From Perkinsus chesapeaki (lineage: Eukaryota; Perkinsozoa; Perkinsida; Perkinsidae): DNA of 64,000 nt. The notes beneath the pieces were generated by a model. The model did no database searches. It had not been told where the DNA came from and was given only the letters and a program-made list of their open reading frames with translations. Both the position numbers and the translations under genes were made by a program. Where the stretch lies: positions 1 to 64,000 of the forward strand of contig JAAPAO010000115.1 of NCBI GenBank assembly GCA_013115145.1, in the 5' to 3' direction. Below are positions 44,501 through 54,610 of this stretch, in pieces. Within the stretch, counting starts at the first letter, position 1, and every line of letters starts with the position of its first letter.

Positions 44501-45060
44501 TTCTTTAGGGTCGACTGCCGGTAAGGGTTACTCTGAGCGCATTGACCGAGCATGACTTCGTAAGAATCCTCACCGAACCGCATCACAATCTCATAGAGCA
44601 GCATAAAGTAAGACAGCCTCTTGGTCTTTGGGGGGGCCGGGGGGCTAGTGTCGTCGTTCAGGCGCTCCTCAAGACGGAAGGAATCACATTGGAATTTCCC
44701 GAGGACGGTATTAAAGTAAGATGCGTTGATTGTCGACCCGTGGCGGAATTGGCGGCCCTCCAGGAGATCGCGAGGATCGCATTCGACTTGAACACTCATG
44801 TTGAGAACATTGGGGCGAGGAGGCTTCATACGGTGATGGAGAAGATTATGGAGGAAGTTTCGTAAGGAGTGATTGGTGTGGTGGTTATGTCGCTCTGCTC
44901 CTCTGCTGATGGGCGTGGGTTCTATCCCTTGTTTCGTCTTTTCAGATTTGACGCTCCGACGATGGGAGAAGGAACCACGGTTACTGTCGACGCTGATATG
45001 GTGCGGTCGAAACTGAAACCATTATTGAGTAAAGGCGATTTGCATAAGTTCATTTTATGA
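41506..45060 (+). CDS. hslU: ATP-dependent protease ATPase subunit HslU (ClpY), probably mitochondrial
   Basis: Fifteen exons: 41506-41654, 42000-42120, 42651-42725, 42770-42864, 42925-42998, 43048-43117, 43399-43501, 43744-43827, 43883-43998, 44043-44129, 44172-44262, 44509-44607, 44662-44715, 44764-44861, 44946-45060; 476 residues. Seen in order: an arginine-rich leader ([16 protein letters not shown]), [16 protein letters not shown], Walker [16 protein letters not shown], the pore loop [14 protein letters not shown], Walker [36 protein letters not shown], sensor region [18 protein letters not shown] and the C-terminal tail DLHKFIL that activates HslV. HslU unfolds substrates for the HslV peptidase; in alveolates the pair is mitochondrial, which the leader supports. 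Exons 7-8 are the least certain. Divergent from uL3. Confidence 0.93.
42356..42553 (+). CDS. Basic 65-codon ORF inside HslU intron 2
   Basis: HslU intron 2 (42121-42650) is 530 nt, far longer than the gene's typical intron, and contains an open frame starting [20 protein letters not shown] and rich in K, R and G. It has no similarity I recognise. It may be an alternative exon, a nested gene or chance. Confidence 0.25.
   Translation: MSFAGRRKILRKDTIPAHWGSSLGKQRTVHGGGKIGPKMALSGGNQALKKYVRSTSPSSAKMKRL
42726..42769 (+). other. HslU intron 3, GGCGCG family (antisense)
   Basis: 44-nt intron GTGAGA...GTGAAATAG with AGCGCGCCAGGAAATTATG. It separates APFIK from [15 protein letters not shown], so the junction is exact. 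Confidence 0.92.
42999..43047 (+). other. HslU intron 5, GATCGATT palindrome family
   Basis: 49-nt intron GTATAA...GGTCTCAG containing ATCGATCGCGTGATCGATTT, close to the palindrome in the intron at 63016-63050. Confidence 0.85.
43828..43882 (+). other. HslU intron 8, GGCGCG family (sense)
   Basis: 55-nt intron GTGAGATC..TTCATCTAG with CAATTTCGTGGCGCGTGA, between AEARQKLVQ and [11 protein letters not shown]. Confidence 0.88.
43999..44042 (+). other. HslU intron 9, GGCGCG family (sense)
   Basis: 44-nt intron GTGGGC..ATGGCAG with TAATTTCGTGGCGCGTGAG. Removal joins [24 protein letters not shown] exactly as the HslU family requires. Confidence 0.92.
44130..44171 (+). other. HslU intron 10, GCGGAGCGAAGCG family
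   Basis: 42-nt intron GTAAGGCGGAGCGAAGCG..TTTGTTAG. Removal gives [18 protein letters not shown], fixed by family conservation. Confidence 0.93.
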
Positions 45061-45794
45061 TGATAATTATGTTCAATTTGTCATGTTTCTGCCGATATGT
45101 ATGATGGCACTCGAGTTTCAAAAAGTACCACCGCACGCGAACAGCATCATGAACCAGTCAACAGTGTTCTTGTGTAATGCTTTTCACTGTACAACATATA
45201 GTAGGCTTCTAGGAAAGCATACAATGAGAACAGTTGCCAACGAATGAGTGCGATAGACGAGAGCGCGAGGTGACATGTCTTGGTGACTACATTAGACAGT
45301 GGCGCGCAGACAATACTGATTCTTACCGATAAATATGCAGCATAAATGGTACACCATGCGATTGTAATATTGCCACTGGGAATTCTCCAGGGCATCACAC
45401 TTCGAGACTCTCTTCAGCTTGTTCTCCTTGCCTTTGAACTTGCAAGGGCGGTAGACAACACATGAAAATTATGCTCACGGTGACGGTCACAGTCGCAAGG
45501 TGACAGGCAGATCGAAGCCGTGAAAACTTGAAGGTTTCAAACATTACTCGCCAAAACCATCATTTCGCTCACCACTCTACAATTCGTCATCGCAGGAGTA
45601 TGTCAACTAAGCAGTATTCAGTTCAAGTCGCATCACGTGTTTCTCTTGTCTTGTGGATGCAATTGTGCACGCGTGCAAAATAGACCAGGAGACGAGGAGT
45701 AAAACCCGATGCACTGCACGACAAATATCCAAGTCACGAATGAGTTTATACGCTCCCCTACACCTTTGTATTCAGGCTCTGTATTATCCCGTGA
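45061..45794. other. Intergenic region
   Basis: No supported gene between HslU and the cysteine-rich peptide gene. Confidence 0.5.
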
Positions 45795-45944
45795 ATGAAA
45801 AATATTATCCTACTATTCATCGTGAACTACATTCTGTCGGAGGTGGCATGCCATGATCCTGTGGCAATTCCCTGCAAGTACGACACTGACTGCCCTGATG
45901 AAGGGCAGACCTGTGTGTATGGATGGTGTCAGCCGATAAAGTGA
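45795..45944 (+). CDS. Small secreted cysteine-rich peptide (49 residues)
   Basis: Short ORF below usual gene-calling limits. It begins MKNIILLFIVNYILSEVAC, a clear signal peptide, then carries the mature pattern PCKYDTDCPDEGQTCVYG and WCQPIK. The spacing C-x5-C-x6-C-x4-C resembles EB-type or small disulfide peptides. A paralogue with a frameshift is at 48398 and a more decayed relic at 54487, which shows that the frame has been under selection as a family. A perfect hairpin follows four bases after the stop. Function unknown; secretion is inferred. Confidence 0.7.
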   Translation: MKNIILLFIVNYILSEVACHDPVAIPCKYDTDCPDEGQTCVYGWCQPIK

Positions 45945-45947
45945 GAT

Positions 45948-45971
45948 TATGTATTCCCAGTGGAATACATA
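45948..45971 (+). other. Perfect hairpin just after the peptide stop codon
   Basis: 10-bp arms TATGTATTCC and GGAATACATA with loop CAGT, starting 4 nt after the TGA. It could act in the 3' UTR or at the 3' end; it also belongs to the regional excess of palindromes. Confidence 0.6.
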
Positions 45972-46110
45972 GTCCTCCACATTCCCCACTATTATTGATG
46001 TCTATGGAACCAACTGCTTCTTCGGGGGTGAATTACCAGTAAGATATTTTAACTCCACCAACCAGTGGTAACTTACAGTATTGTAATATTCTGTGCTTCT
46101 GTGTAAGGCT

Positions 46111-46230
46111 GCTTTTTACGCCATTGGATATAGGCACTTTGTGTGCCACAGCTTTTTAAGCCATTAGATATAGGCACTTTGTGTGCCACAGCTTTTTAAG
46201 CCATTAGATATAGGCACTTTGTGTGCCACA
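46111..46230. repeat. Tandem repeat, three copies of 40 bp
   Basis: Three head-to-tail 40-bp units at 46111, 46151 and 46191. Units 2 and 3 are identical and unit 1 differs at two or three bases. Each contains GGCACTTTGTGTGCC, which can fold as a small hairpin. Confidence 0.95.
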
Positions 46231-46391
46231 GTCAGTGTCAGTCTCAATTTTTCCTGTCTGATGATTATGGATTAACATGGAGTATACTTATTATTGTTGA
46301 ACGGCCAACAGACCTATTATAATCTTCTATCAGTACTATTCATATGTCATTCAAGTGCATTCCTTCTCTCCATTTCTTCAAGATATTCTCG

Positions 46392-46942
46392 TCATCTATG
46401 TGAGTCTTGTGTTACGTCAAGGTTTGATTGACCGTCAATTGGTCCAGTCGACCGGAATGCGGAGGTTAATTCAAGTGATGAGCTCGATAGAACCCCCATG
46501 CTCATAGCGTGGTATCCTCTTGTACAGTTCTTGGAAAAAGGGCATCCGGAATTGGTGATTGACGGTTTTTTCTTATTTCCACTCGAATCACCTTTCTCAT
46601 ATACCCGCACGTCAACCGGAGCGTCCCCTTCACCACTGAACCAGCTACCAATTAGATATCCGAAATTCAATCAGTTTTTTTTTCAATGCAGACTGCATTA
46701 TGCAGTCGACTTAGTCTAAAGTAATGTAGGCAAATTCACATCGGCGACACACTCAACGATAGCCAATATAGGTGGTGCACCAAAACACGACACCCTGACG
46801 GAACTTCCATTGCAGCGTTTGTACCCTGAACTATCATTCTCCATAGCAGTATACACCCACACACAGCGACTACTGTAAGTGGTCCAAAGGCGCTAAGGAC
46901 CGCGACTCGTGCTAGTTGTAGACGCAAAGTTCCTAATCTCAT
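46392..46942 (-). pseudogene. Degenerate copy of sequence found near 59.3-59.8 kb
   Basis: The minus strand at 46580-46670 reads GSWFSGEGDAPVDVRVYEKG, similar to GSWFGGEEDASVDVAIEEG at 59500-59550 read on the same strand. Both are followed by a lysine run. Upstream, 46736-46942 encodes a membrane-like segment (VVAVCGCILLWRMI), in the place where the 59-kb copy has the C-terminal membrane segment of the large gene. No start codon in context joins the pieces. I take it as a decayed partial duplicate. Confidence 0.35.
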
Positions 46943-48397
46943 GCATGTACTCTCCAGCAGTGAGCTCAGCGCAATGCCTTCTAGCCCACGCTGAAGTCCA
47001 CGGCTACTTTAATGAAGAGTAGGGCGGAAGCGTTGGGATTTACGAGCCACGGGCGCGAACAGATGGATTGGAATAGAATGGATGTACAGAGCCAATTTCG
47101 GCGTTGGACTCTTAACACACACACGCGCCACGCGGGGCAGCCATATCAGGTCACGGTCTCAGGGGATCAATATACCGCATAACAGAGGGTTCTGTTATGT
47201 GCCGAATGAGATTAAGTATGACTTGCGGAAGCTTATCCAATCAGTCCCACAGCCCAGTGTAGATCGCCGACTCAGCTTTTCTGACAATGCATCATGCAAA
47301 TATTCGAATCCAGTTATCACGCGCCGAGGAGCGGCTCACTGAACCAGGATTAGGACGCGAGAGCATCCTTATCGTTGTTCTTGCTTTTCGTATTGAACCT
47401 ATTGAGACATCGATCAACAGCTTTACCGACGTTTTTATTGCTATTAAGTCGCTTGCCAGGATAAAACCATTTTCAACGACTTTCGCGCGTTCTATTTTGA
47501 TATGCAATTGATATCCTAATCTCCTTATTTCCAATTACTAGGGTGTCATTCGTGTATCGAGCTTGTGTGGTTGAACGAAGCATAGGAAACTTCCATGATT
47601 GGCTCCTATTCCTATTATTAATGGAAACCTAGGGTGTTCTATCATTTATCGGACTTCTCGAGAACCGTAGCAAGCTGGTCGTGGTGAGCCACTTTGATTA
47701 GTTAACGTGCGATTCATGAACTGAAGAGCACGCGGAAGAGTGCATTTAGTGCGATTGGTGTAGTAGCGGCAGACAGTGGTAGCAGATGAGCAGTATGGAA
47801 CCCAGAGCGACACACTCTACTCAAACTTTGCACCGATTTGAGTGGTTCATTATGGAGCAAAACCAACAGAGCGCACTGTGCGCGGCGTAAACATCGAGTG
47901 TTGACTGACGAGCCATTCACCTCCTTCACAAGGCAATCTACTCCATCAGGAAAATGCCAAAAAATAGCTTTGTCAGGTCTCAGATGGCCGCGGCGAGCCA
48001 CACCAAGTGGGGGGTGCTTGGCCGTGTAAGAAGCCCTCACTGGAAGTTCCTTGCCATGCATTATTGACACCCAAGGAGAGTCGTTAACATGCTACTTGTG
48101 TTGCAAATCTGTCGCGCCATACAGCAACATGTGAAGCGCACGCGTGCTTTTCGAGACCCTACTGGGATCACCCAGGCAATCACGGCTTCGAGGATACTAA
48201 GGTATCTAAGCTGACAGTCTCTCATCGCGACCTCAAGTGGTTGATCAAACAGCTACCAGTTCCTTTCATTAACTGTCTACCAATAACTTATTGGCAATAC
48301 CTCGAGCATTGCTATCAATAAAGAGCATGTCACCAGCTGCTGTTTCACATTTAGATACCTGTGTGTTTTCCCGTTCAGCTTTGTTTCTGACTCGTAA

Positions 48398-48560
48398 ATG
48401 AAAGCTGCCATTATATTCATCATTGTGGCTGACCTCATCTCGGAGGTAACGGGTGGCCGTCCGGTACCCATCCCCTGCTACGAAGACAGTGACTGCCCTG
48501 ATAAAGGGCAGTTTTTGCACCTCGGGATGGTGCCGGCCAGTACTACTGTATAAGGTCTAG
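48398..48560 (+). pseudogene. Cysteine-rich peptide gene with a one-base frameshift
   Basis: Begins MKAAIIFIIVADLISEVTGG (signal peptide) and PCYEDSDCPDKGQ, parallel to the intact gene at 45795. A run of five T after GGGCAG shifts the frame: the open frame then reads FLHLGMVPAST and stops at 48553, losing the last two cysteines. The +1 frame from the T run reads CTSGWCRPV, the expected family ending, to a stop at 48560. This is either a pseudogene or a base error in the T run. Confidence 0.75.
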
Positions 48561-49643
48561 GAGTCTGAAGATATGAACTATTGAATCTACCTTTCCGCTA
48601 CTTATCATGCTATCATTAAACCTGGCTTACCCAGGTTGACGATCTTACTCGAGAACCACCGTTATCTTTGGGATAGTCGTTTATGCGGCTGTTGTGTTAC
48701 ATAGAGGTTTATTAGTTCAGCCGGCTCATCTATATTCGGATGCATTATGAGACACATGATGAGCTTGATAGGATATTTACTGCAGACATTCCAGTCGTCC
48801 TCAGGCGGTCCTCTTCGAGGACCGGTACCCACAATCAGCTAGTTAGCGTTCAAAACTGTCGCTGATAACGAGTATTGCCAGCTGGAGGACGCTATCGCTC
48901 AGTAGTACGACTTTTTCATAAACCAACGCGCATCATTTGTGCCAGATTTGTAACACTAACAGACATCTTACTTGGAACAGAGCCCCATACAATGACAAAA
49001 CAGTATAGGCATTAAATTCTCCCGGCAGCAGTTGCACATAGAATGGACAGTCTAACCAAGCCATTTTGGCGTTGGACTATAAACTCACACACACAGTAGA
49101 AATATGAATTGTACCATGTCGCCTGCTGTTGGAGTCCAACAGTTGGATCTATCATAGACCACCTGCTGGTTACCAGCTACTGGTAGGAGGTCTACTGCAG
49201 TAATCATTGCTGAGCAACGATTCGGCTTACCCGGAGTTCGGGTCGTGAACTCGTTCTGCTGTAGTGACAGCGGATAATATATCTCTCACTTAGAACGACA
49301 ACAATGGAAAGCGTAACGAAACTGATATTATTATACCGAACTAACTAATCTACGAACGTGCGTGCCCTGAAGCAACAAATTGTAGCTACAATAGGCAACA
49401 AAAGCAACAATAGCAAGCATAGCAAGTCTGTATAAGTGAGCAAAGAGGATCTTGCCTCCGACAGCAACGAAAAAGCTGGTTCATAATATTGCCTAGCAGG
49501 TACTGCCTACTATAAGGGGGTCGATTATCGACCGCCGATATTATCGACCCGGTAATGAAATGTGCAATTACTGAAAATGAGTTTATACTCTAATGTGCTT
49601 CATAGCCTGACAATACAACTCTTTTGTAGGATAGAGCTCTAAA

Positions 49644-50042
49644 TCAGCAATTCGATTTCTTAAATATCACGAGTCCTATTTGCGGCACGAAAGTTGCCAG
49701 CTCGTCATTCTGGTAACCGAGATACTGGAGGCTTTCCAAACTAACCGGAGGATCAAACCTGTCAAACAAGGTCTTAAGGTTTGGGTTGCTGATGTCGATC
49801 TTAATTTGATCTTCACCATTCATCGTATAACCGATGTTCTTAGCGGAGCCTGACCTTAAAAGGATCTTCACGTCGAGGTCAAATAAACCACCATGGAAAT
49901 CGAAGCTGATCTTGCTGCTACCAAGCCTACCAAATTTCCTACAGTACATACCATTAGGGGTAATTTGGGAAAGTACAATAGGATCATAGATGCATACAGC
50001 AACAACCAATAGACAGCGAATGACGGATTCAGAGAAAGCCAT
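49644..50042 (-). CDS. Small secreted protein, two-cysteine family (second copy)
   Basis: Single-exon gene of 132 residues from ATG 50042. Signal peptide MAFSESVIRCLLVVAVC, then ITPNGMYCRKFGRLG and a C-terminus LVIFKKSNC. It aligns over its full length with 2728-3117, about 47 kb away: shared GSAKN, MNGEDQIKIDISNPNL and GYQNDELATF. The conservation of the mature part with divergent signal peptides indicates that both are expressed genes under constraint. No known family recognised. Confidence 0.8.
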   Translation of the reverse strand: MAFSESVIRCLLVVAVCIYDPIVLSQITPNGMYCRKFGRLGSSKISFDFHGGLFDLDVKILLRSGSAKNIGYTMNGEDQIKIDISNPNLKTLFDRFDPPVSLESLQYLGYQNDELATFVPQIGLVIFKKSNC

Positions 50043-51897
50043 TATTGACGCAGAGCACAACTTTCCTTTGCCTCGGTAATAAACAGTGAACAGAGTTTAG
50101 CACTTACGCTTTAGGGGAGCCGCGGAGACATCAGTTCTGTCACCGTGACGGTGACATGGCTTAGAAGCGGTTATTGCATCGAGCACCATTGGAACTCTAG
50201 GGAGTTCTTTTTAGTAGTCCACTCTTGAAAATCTCTCGGGGTAACACGCGGATAACTCCCTCAAGTTGTTAGCGGACTCGGATTGATGTGTATGTTCCCT
50301 CTAGTGGTAATGAATGTTGCGCATTGAGGAGCAACAGTCAGGTAGACGGTTGCCAACCGTCGGTTGGTTAATGTAGTCCCCGAATTATAATAACTCGTTC
50401 ATGATGAAACGACCAATGACGAAAGATCGACTGTTCGTCGAGGAGACTGAGATTCCGGGATGGGTGAAAGTTGCTGTCTAGAGTTGAGGAATCAACGGGC
50501 TTGCCTAGAATAGACAGCGTGGCGCATGGAGGCTCCATGATGGAGCGTCATGGATGAAGCCTCAATTTTACAAGGCTCTATGATACAGTATTAGCTTCCA
50601 GAACATGTATTTCTTAGAATCTGGGGTACATCAGCATTTTAGTGTCACGTATTTGGTATTTTGTGCTTAGTATATTGTGAGTATAGCTGTTACTGACATA
50701 CACACGTGATTTCAGTGAGCTATTCGCAGTCGTACCAGATATATGGGAAAAGAACGCCTCAGCTAGGGATGGGCACCGGATTGTTAACATTATATCCGTT
50801 CCGGTCCGATCCGGCCTTGTGTTCGCTAGTCCGGTGCGCTCCGGTGAGTCCGGTCATTGAATTAATTGAGCTGCTCAGTATAAGCACTGTCGATTCAATA
50901 GTATTGAATACATATCAGTGATATGTATGGTGCACGGGTAGCGGGTATCTGCAGCAGATTGTACCACAATCAAACTGTTGCTATTAACACGCGCAATATC
51001 ACCATTTGGGCGATCGCGACAGATACTTATGCTATTCCCGCGGGAACCCTGTGGGTTCCGAGTCGGGCTCGGTGAGCCCACTCAAGAATAAGAGTCTTTT
51101 CTTCATCACGCGGAACTATTCATGCCTCATGGTACCTCACGCCTCCTGCGAGTCGCGTTACCAGGAAGCCCGCTTATACCCCTTCTGCTTGAGGATCGGC
51201 TGAAGACGGTGATGATCACCGTCACGATCATCGTGGCAGCATATGCGCTAGACAGCAGGTGTTCTACTGACTTCTCAATGAGAAGTTCTCATAATCGTTG
51301 CTGGATCGTTGTCCGTTTCTCGACCTCCCTTCTAGCATGTTCCGTCAAGTTAAAAGCGAAATGGGGAAGAACTTCGAAGTGTAAATGAAACACTGAATGC
51401 TGTAAAGTAACCGTGGCGGCTGATCCACCGTGGATCTGGGGTCCAGATTCTGGGGTCCAGATTCTGGGCTAGAGCCACCAGAGGCGCCAGATCATCAAGC
51501 CCTCATAGGAACTTTTGACTTTAAAACTCGACGCAGGTGTGCCGTTATATAAGCCCTTAATTGTTCAGCCGGCCGATTCGTTCGCGAAGGCTAATGCACA
51601 TTATGAGCTTGATCGAATAGTGCGAACTTCGGACTCCGAAGGCTGGCTCACAACTTGAGCAATACATGCGGTTAACGGAATTCGGGTTTGATCTTACTCT
51701 CAGTACAGTACTAATATTACTTAGTCAGGCGACCATATTATGGGGCCCATAATACGGAATTTGCATGCCGGGTTCGGTAGAATCAATCATTGATATGGGA
51801 CCGTGGAATCGTCGATAGTCATTGCCAATGAATCATTGGGCTTGTTCTCAATGAGAAGCGGCTATCACAATCAACTCATGAGCACTCCAAACTGTCC

Positions 51898-52293
51898 GTG
51901 ACATTGTTAGCTGGACAATGCAAGCAATTACTAGCACGACTCGAGTCGTCGACTCTCCCTGGAAAAGTTTCTCATGACCCAAGGCCCTTTGAGCTTGATA
52001 TCGGGGTTTGGGAAATGATCAAAGGAACACTGCCGTCCACCGCGCAGGTGAAGAACAAGAAACTGCGGCGTTCGCTAGTTTGTGTTAAAAAACGGTCTAT
52101 TATAGACCCAGTAGTATCTATTGGATGTGTTCAACACATTGTGTTGAATAGATTGGGGCACTATAAGAACTTTGTCCCGCAGTTAAGACTTACTGCGGAT
52201 AAGTCTCGGTGTCTTAATGAACTTCATAATATGAACCCGCGAACTGTACTAAGAACAAGAACGTGGATCTCGTCTCCATCTGAAATAAAATGA
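51898..52293 (+). CDS. Hypothetical 131-codon ORF
   Basis: Open frame without signal peptide or recognised motif. It starts at a non-ATG codon in the open frame and is crossed by several perfect palindromes (52094-52108 and 52130-52148), which would be unusual in a constrained coding region. Kept at low confidence. Confidence 0.2.
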   Translation: MTLLAGQCKQLLARLESSTLPGKVSHDPRPFELDIGVWEMIKGTLPSTAQVKNKKLRRSLVCVKKRSIIDPVVSIGCVQHIVLNRLGHYKNFVPQLRLTADKSRCLNELHNMNPRTVLRTRTWISSPSEIK

Positions 52294-53271
52294 TTGCGGC
52301 ATAGTATGATAAAATCGTAAAGTAGAAGCGATGGACTCCATCATGGAGTCTCCATGGCACGGAGCCAATGGGGTCGTTCCAAAGACTTTGCCTACTACGT
52401 TTACTACGTTTCTTTACGATTTTTCCAAGATCCTGTGTAAGACGCTGTCTCCCACGCAATTGATGTAGTGGAAATGACTGGTCGTAAAGCAGCTTCAAGG
52501 AGCAGAGCTTCCCGTTTTCAATTGAATTGAATCAATTCCCACTTGCTTCACGATTCTTAAATACAAGCATAGTGCTTATGCCATACCCCACTGGTTATCG
52601 AGCGAACCTTTCCGCTCCCCCTCGCACGGTGAGACTGTCATTAATACTTGTACAAATGCCAGAGTGATAACGTTATGATAACGGAGGTTAGCCAGCCTCA
52701 AGGGCATTGTAAAAACGCAAGCCGGAGGTTGTAATAGACTGTTTCCTAGTATGAGTGAGACCAGAAAGGCAAGACATGTAGATTATCTAGACTTTACCTA
52801 CTGTTTATATGGCCTAATAGACAGCTGCCTAAGAGACAGCGCCTACTTATTACTAGAGGTCATACAGATTTCGTTTACATCAATAGCTGCACTGAAGAGC
52901 GCGCCGAGTCTTCTCGGCTCTGGGAACTGCTCGTTGTGCATTCTCATTCATCAAATGTACACAGAATCTATAACAGATACCCATCCATATAGAGTATATA
53001 GGAATAACCACTTGAAGTTTCTAGTGTAAAGAAAAAACAAACCGGATATAATAGCCACAACAATGAAGTTGTTAAGTACTGCCGTATATTTAAGGAGAGA
53101 CTAAGGCAGACTCAAGAGACGAAGGCAGAGGACCATAGCAGCAAGAACAGCCTGCCTATGTTAATCGGTGATTACTCAGAACAGCAGTCGCATAGCATGA
53201 ATCCACATTTGATACGGATGGCCTGACACGCCAGCGTAAGTTCAGGGACAAGCCATACAACAAGGCAATAT

Positions 53272-53550
53272 TTACAGAATACGCAGTCGCTCTTCTTGGA
53301 AAGCCGGCGATGGACATCGGTATCTAAACGATTGTCCAGGACAATAGTGTAAGGACAACTTGTCCTTACTGCCATCAACGGAACGATTTGTTCCAGTATC
53401 CAATTGTGACCACTGTGACGGTTCTTCATCTCTGTGGTAGTCTCGTATCACTGGGGGATACTCCTCTCTAAGATAACCCACATTGCCTTCAAGGGGAGTG
53501 ACTGAGCAGAGGAGGGAGGTGAGCAGGAGGACGTTCACTAGGAAATGCAT
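53272..53550 (-). CDS. Putative small secreted protein (92 residues)
   Basis: ORF from ATG 53550 with a strong signal peptide MHFLVNVLLLTSLLCSV. The mature part is hydrophilic with two cysteines (HYCPGQSFRYRCPS). A 10-1-10 palindrome at 53349-53369 lies inside the frame. There is no paralogue in the window to support it, so the call rests on the signal peptide alone. Confidence 0.45.
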   Translation of the reverse strand: MHFLVNVLLLTSLLCSVTPLEGNVGYLREEYPPVIRDYHRDEEPSQWSQLDTGTNRSVDGSKDKLSLHYCPGQSFRYRCPSPAFQEERLRIL

Positions 53551-54486
53551 TATATCAAAAGTTTAAGGGGAAATGCTCAGCTGGTTACTAGAACACTGGT
53601 CTACTTTAGACAGAGGATCAGAATGACTGCTTCGGTAGCTTACATACTCTTGGTAGAGTGCCAGCCCCACAATATGGAGCCCGCAGATGGTCCCACGGAG
53701 CCTATTCCTGTTGGACTACTGAAGAGATCTTGATCGCACTCCAACCTACGGCTGTCTCATCTGAGGTGCGTCACCTGTAAGACGGGAATCCCGTCACGGC
53801 ATCACCTGACATAATAATAATCCCGAGTCCAGACTTCTCCATTATTCAACCCAAAGCGAGCCCTCATCATCCTGCTGACCCCGAAGTCGTGAGATGAAAA
53901 GAAACCTATGTGTAATGATATGAGTTGATACTCATAGTCATTTTGCATTACTCCCTGCGACAGAGATACTGTCACGGAGCTCATCGTGACGGGGATTCCG
54001 CCACGGGATATAACATCACGCTCGAACCCCTTCGCCGCAGCTTTAGCGCGCAAACTATCCGGCTCGGTGATCGGCCAGGTAAGGTTGCTAAATTTATCTG
54101 AGCTCCTTCTCCATTCTCCTTGTTTTACTTCTGATTGGGAGAAGTATCCCTCCTTAGGAAGACCTCTATTACGAGGTGTAACTTACGACTCTATTTTAAT
54201 AATGAGAATCGATGACTGGATTATACGATTAACTTACTATTGTATACCGTATCCTACTTGCCAGCATTATATTATTAATCACTGCGTATTTACCAGGGTC
54301 TGCCGTATACGCTGTGATAGTAGTACTAAGTACCGCGCTACCGAGATTTTTTTGATAAGCTCGCTTAGGCCAGCAACAAGTCTAATAACACGCTAAGCGT
54401 GTTATTAGGCAAGCCTTGTCACCTTCTTTGCCCTCTAGGTCAGAATTTCCCTTTTTCATCTTCTCAGGCTTCTTATCATCTCCTAA

Positions 54487-54610
54487 ATGAAAGCTATCTT
54501 TGTATTCATCTTGCTAATTGCCCACTTCTATTAAGTATCATGCATCGATGATGAGTCTACTCCCTCTGAATGGGGCAGAAAAGATGCCCTAGACGCGAGC
54601 AGTTCTGCAT
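54487..54610 (+). pseudogene. Relic of a cysteine-rich peptide gene
   Basis: Starts MKAIFVFILLIAHFY, a signal-peptide-like sequence matching MKAAIIFIIVADL of the copy at 48398, and hits a stop at 54534. Beyond it another frame reads CIDDESTPSEWG, loosely like CYEDSDCPDKG. Most cysteines are lost. Confidence 0.5.

Noticed and set aside
45147-45395. 82-codon hydrophobic minus-strand ORF
   Set aside because: No homologue in the window and no coherent membrane topology; likely chance in AT-rich DNA.
47714-48061. 115-codon minus-strand ORF
   Set aside because: No signal peptide, no paralogue, no motif; it overlaps repeated non-coding sequence.
49055-49075. AGCCATTTTGGC, which matches the core of the dinoflagellate/Perkinsus spliced leader
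   Set aside because: The flanks do not match the leader, no GT donor follows in the right place, and the sibling copy at 47087 has diverged. Chance similarity of a palindromic core.
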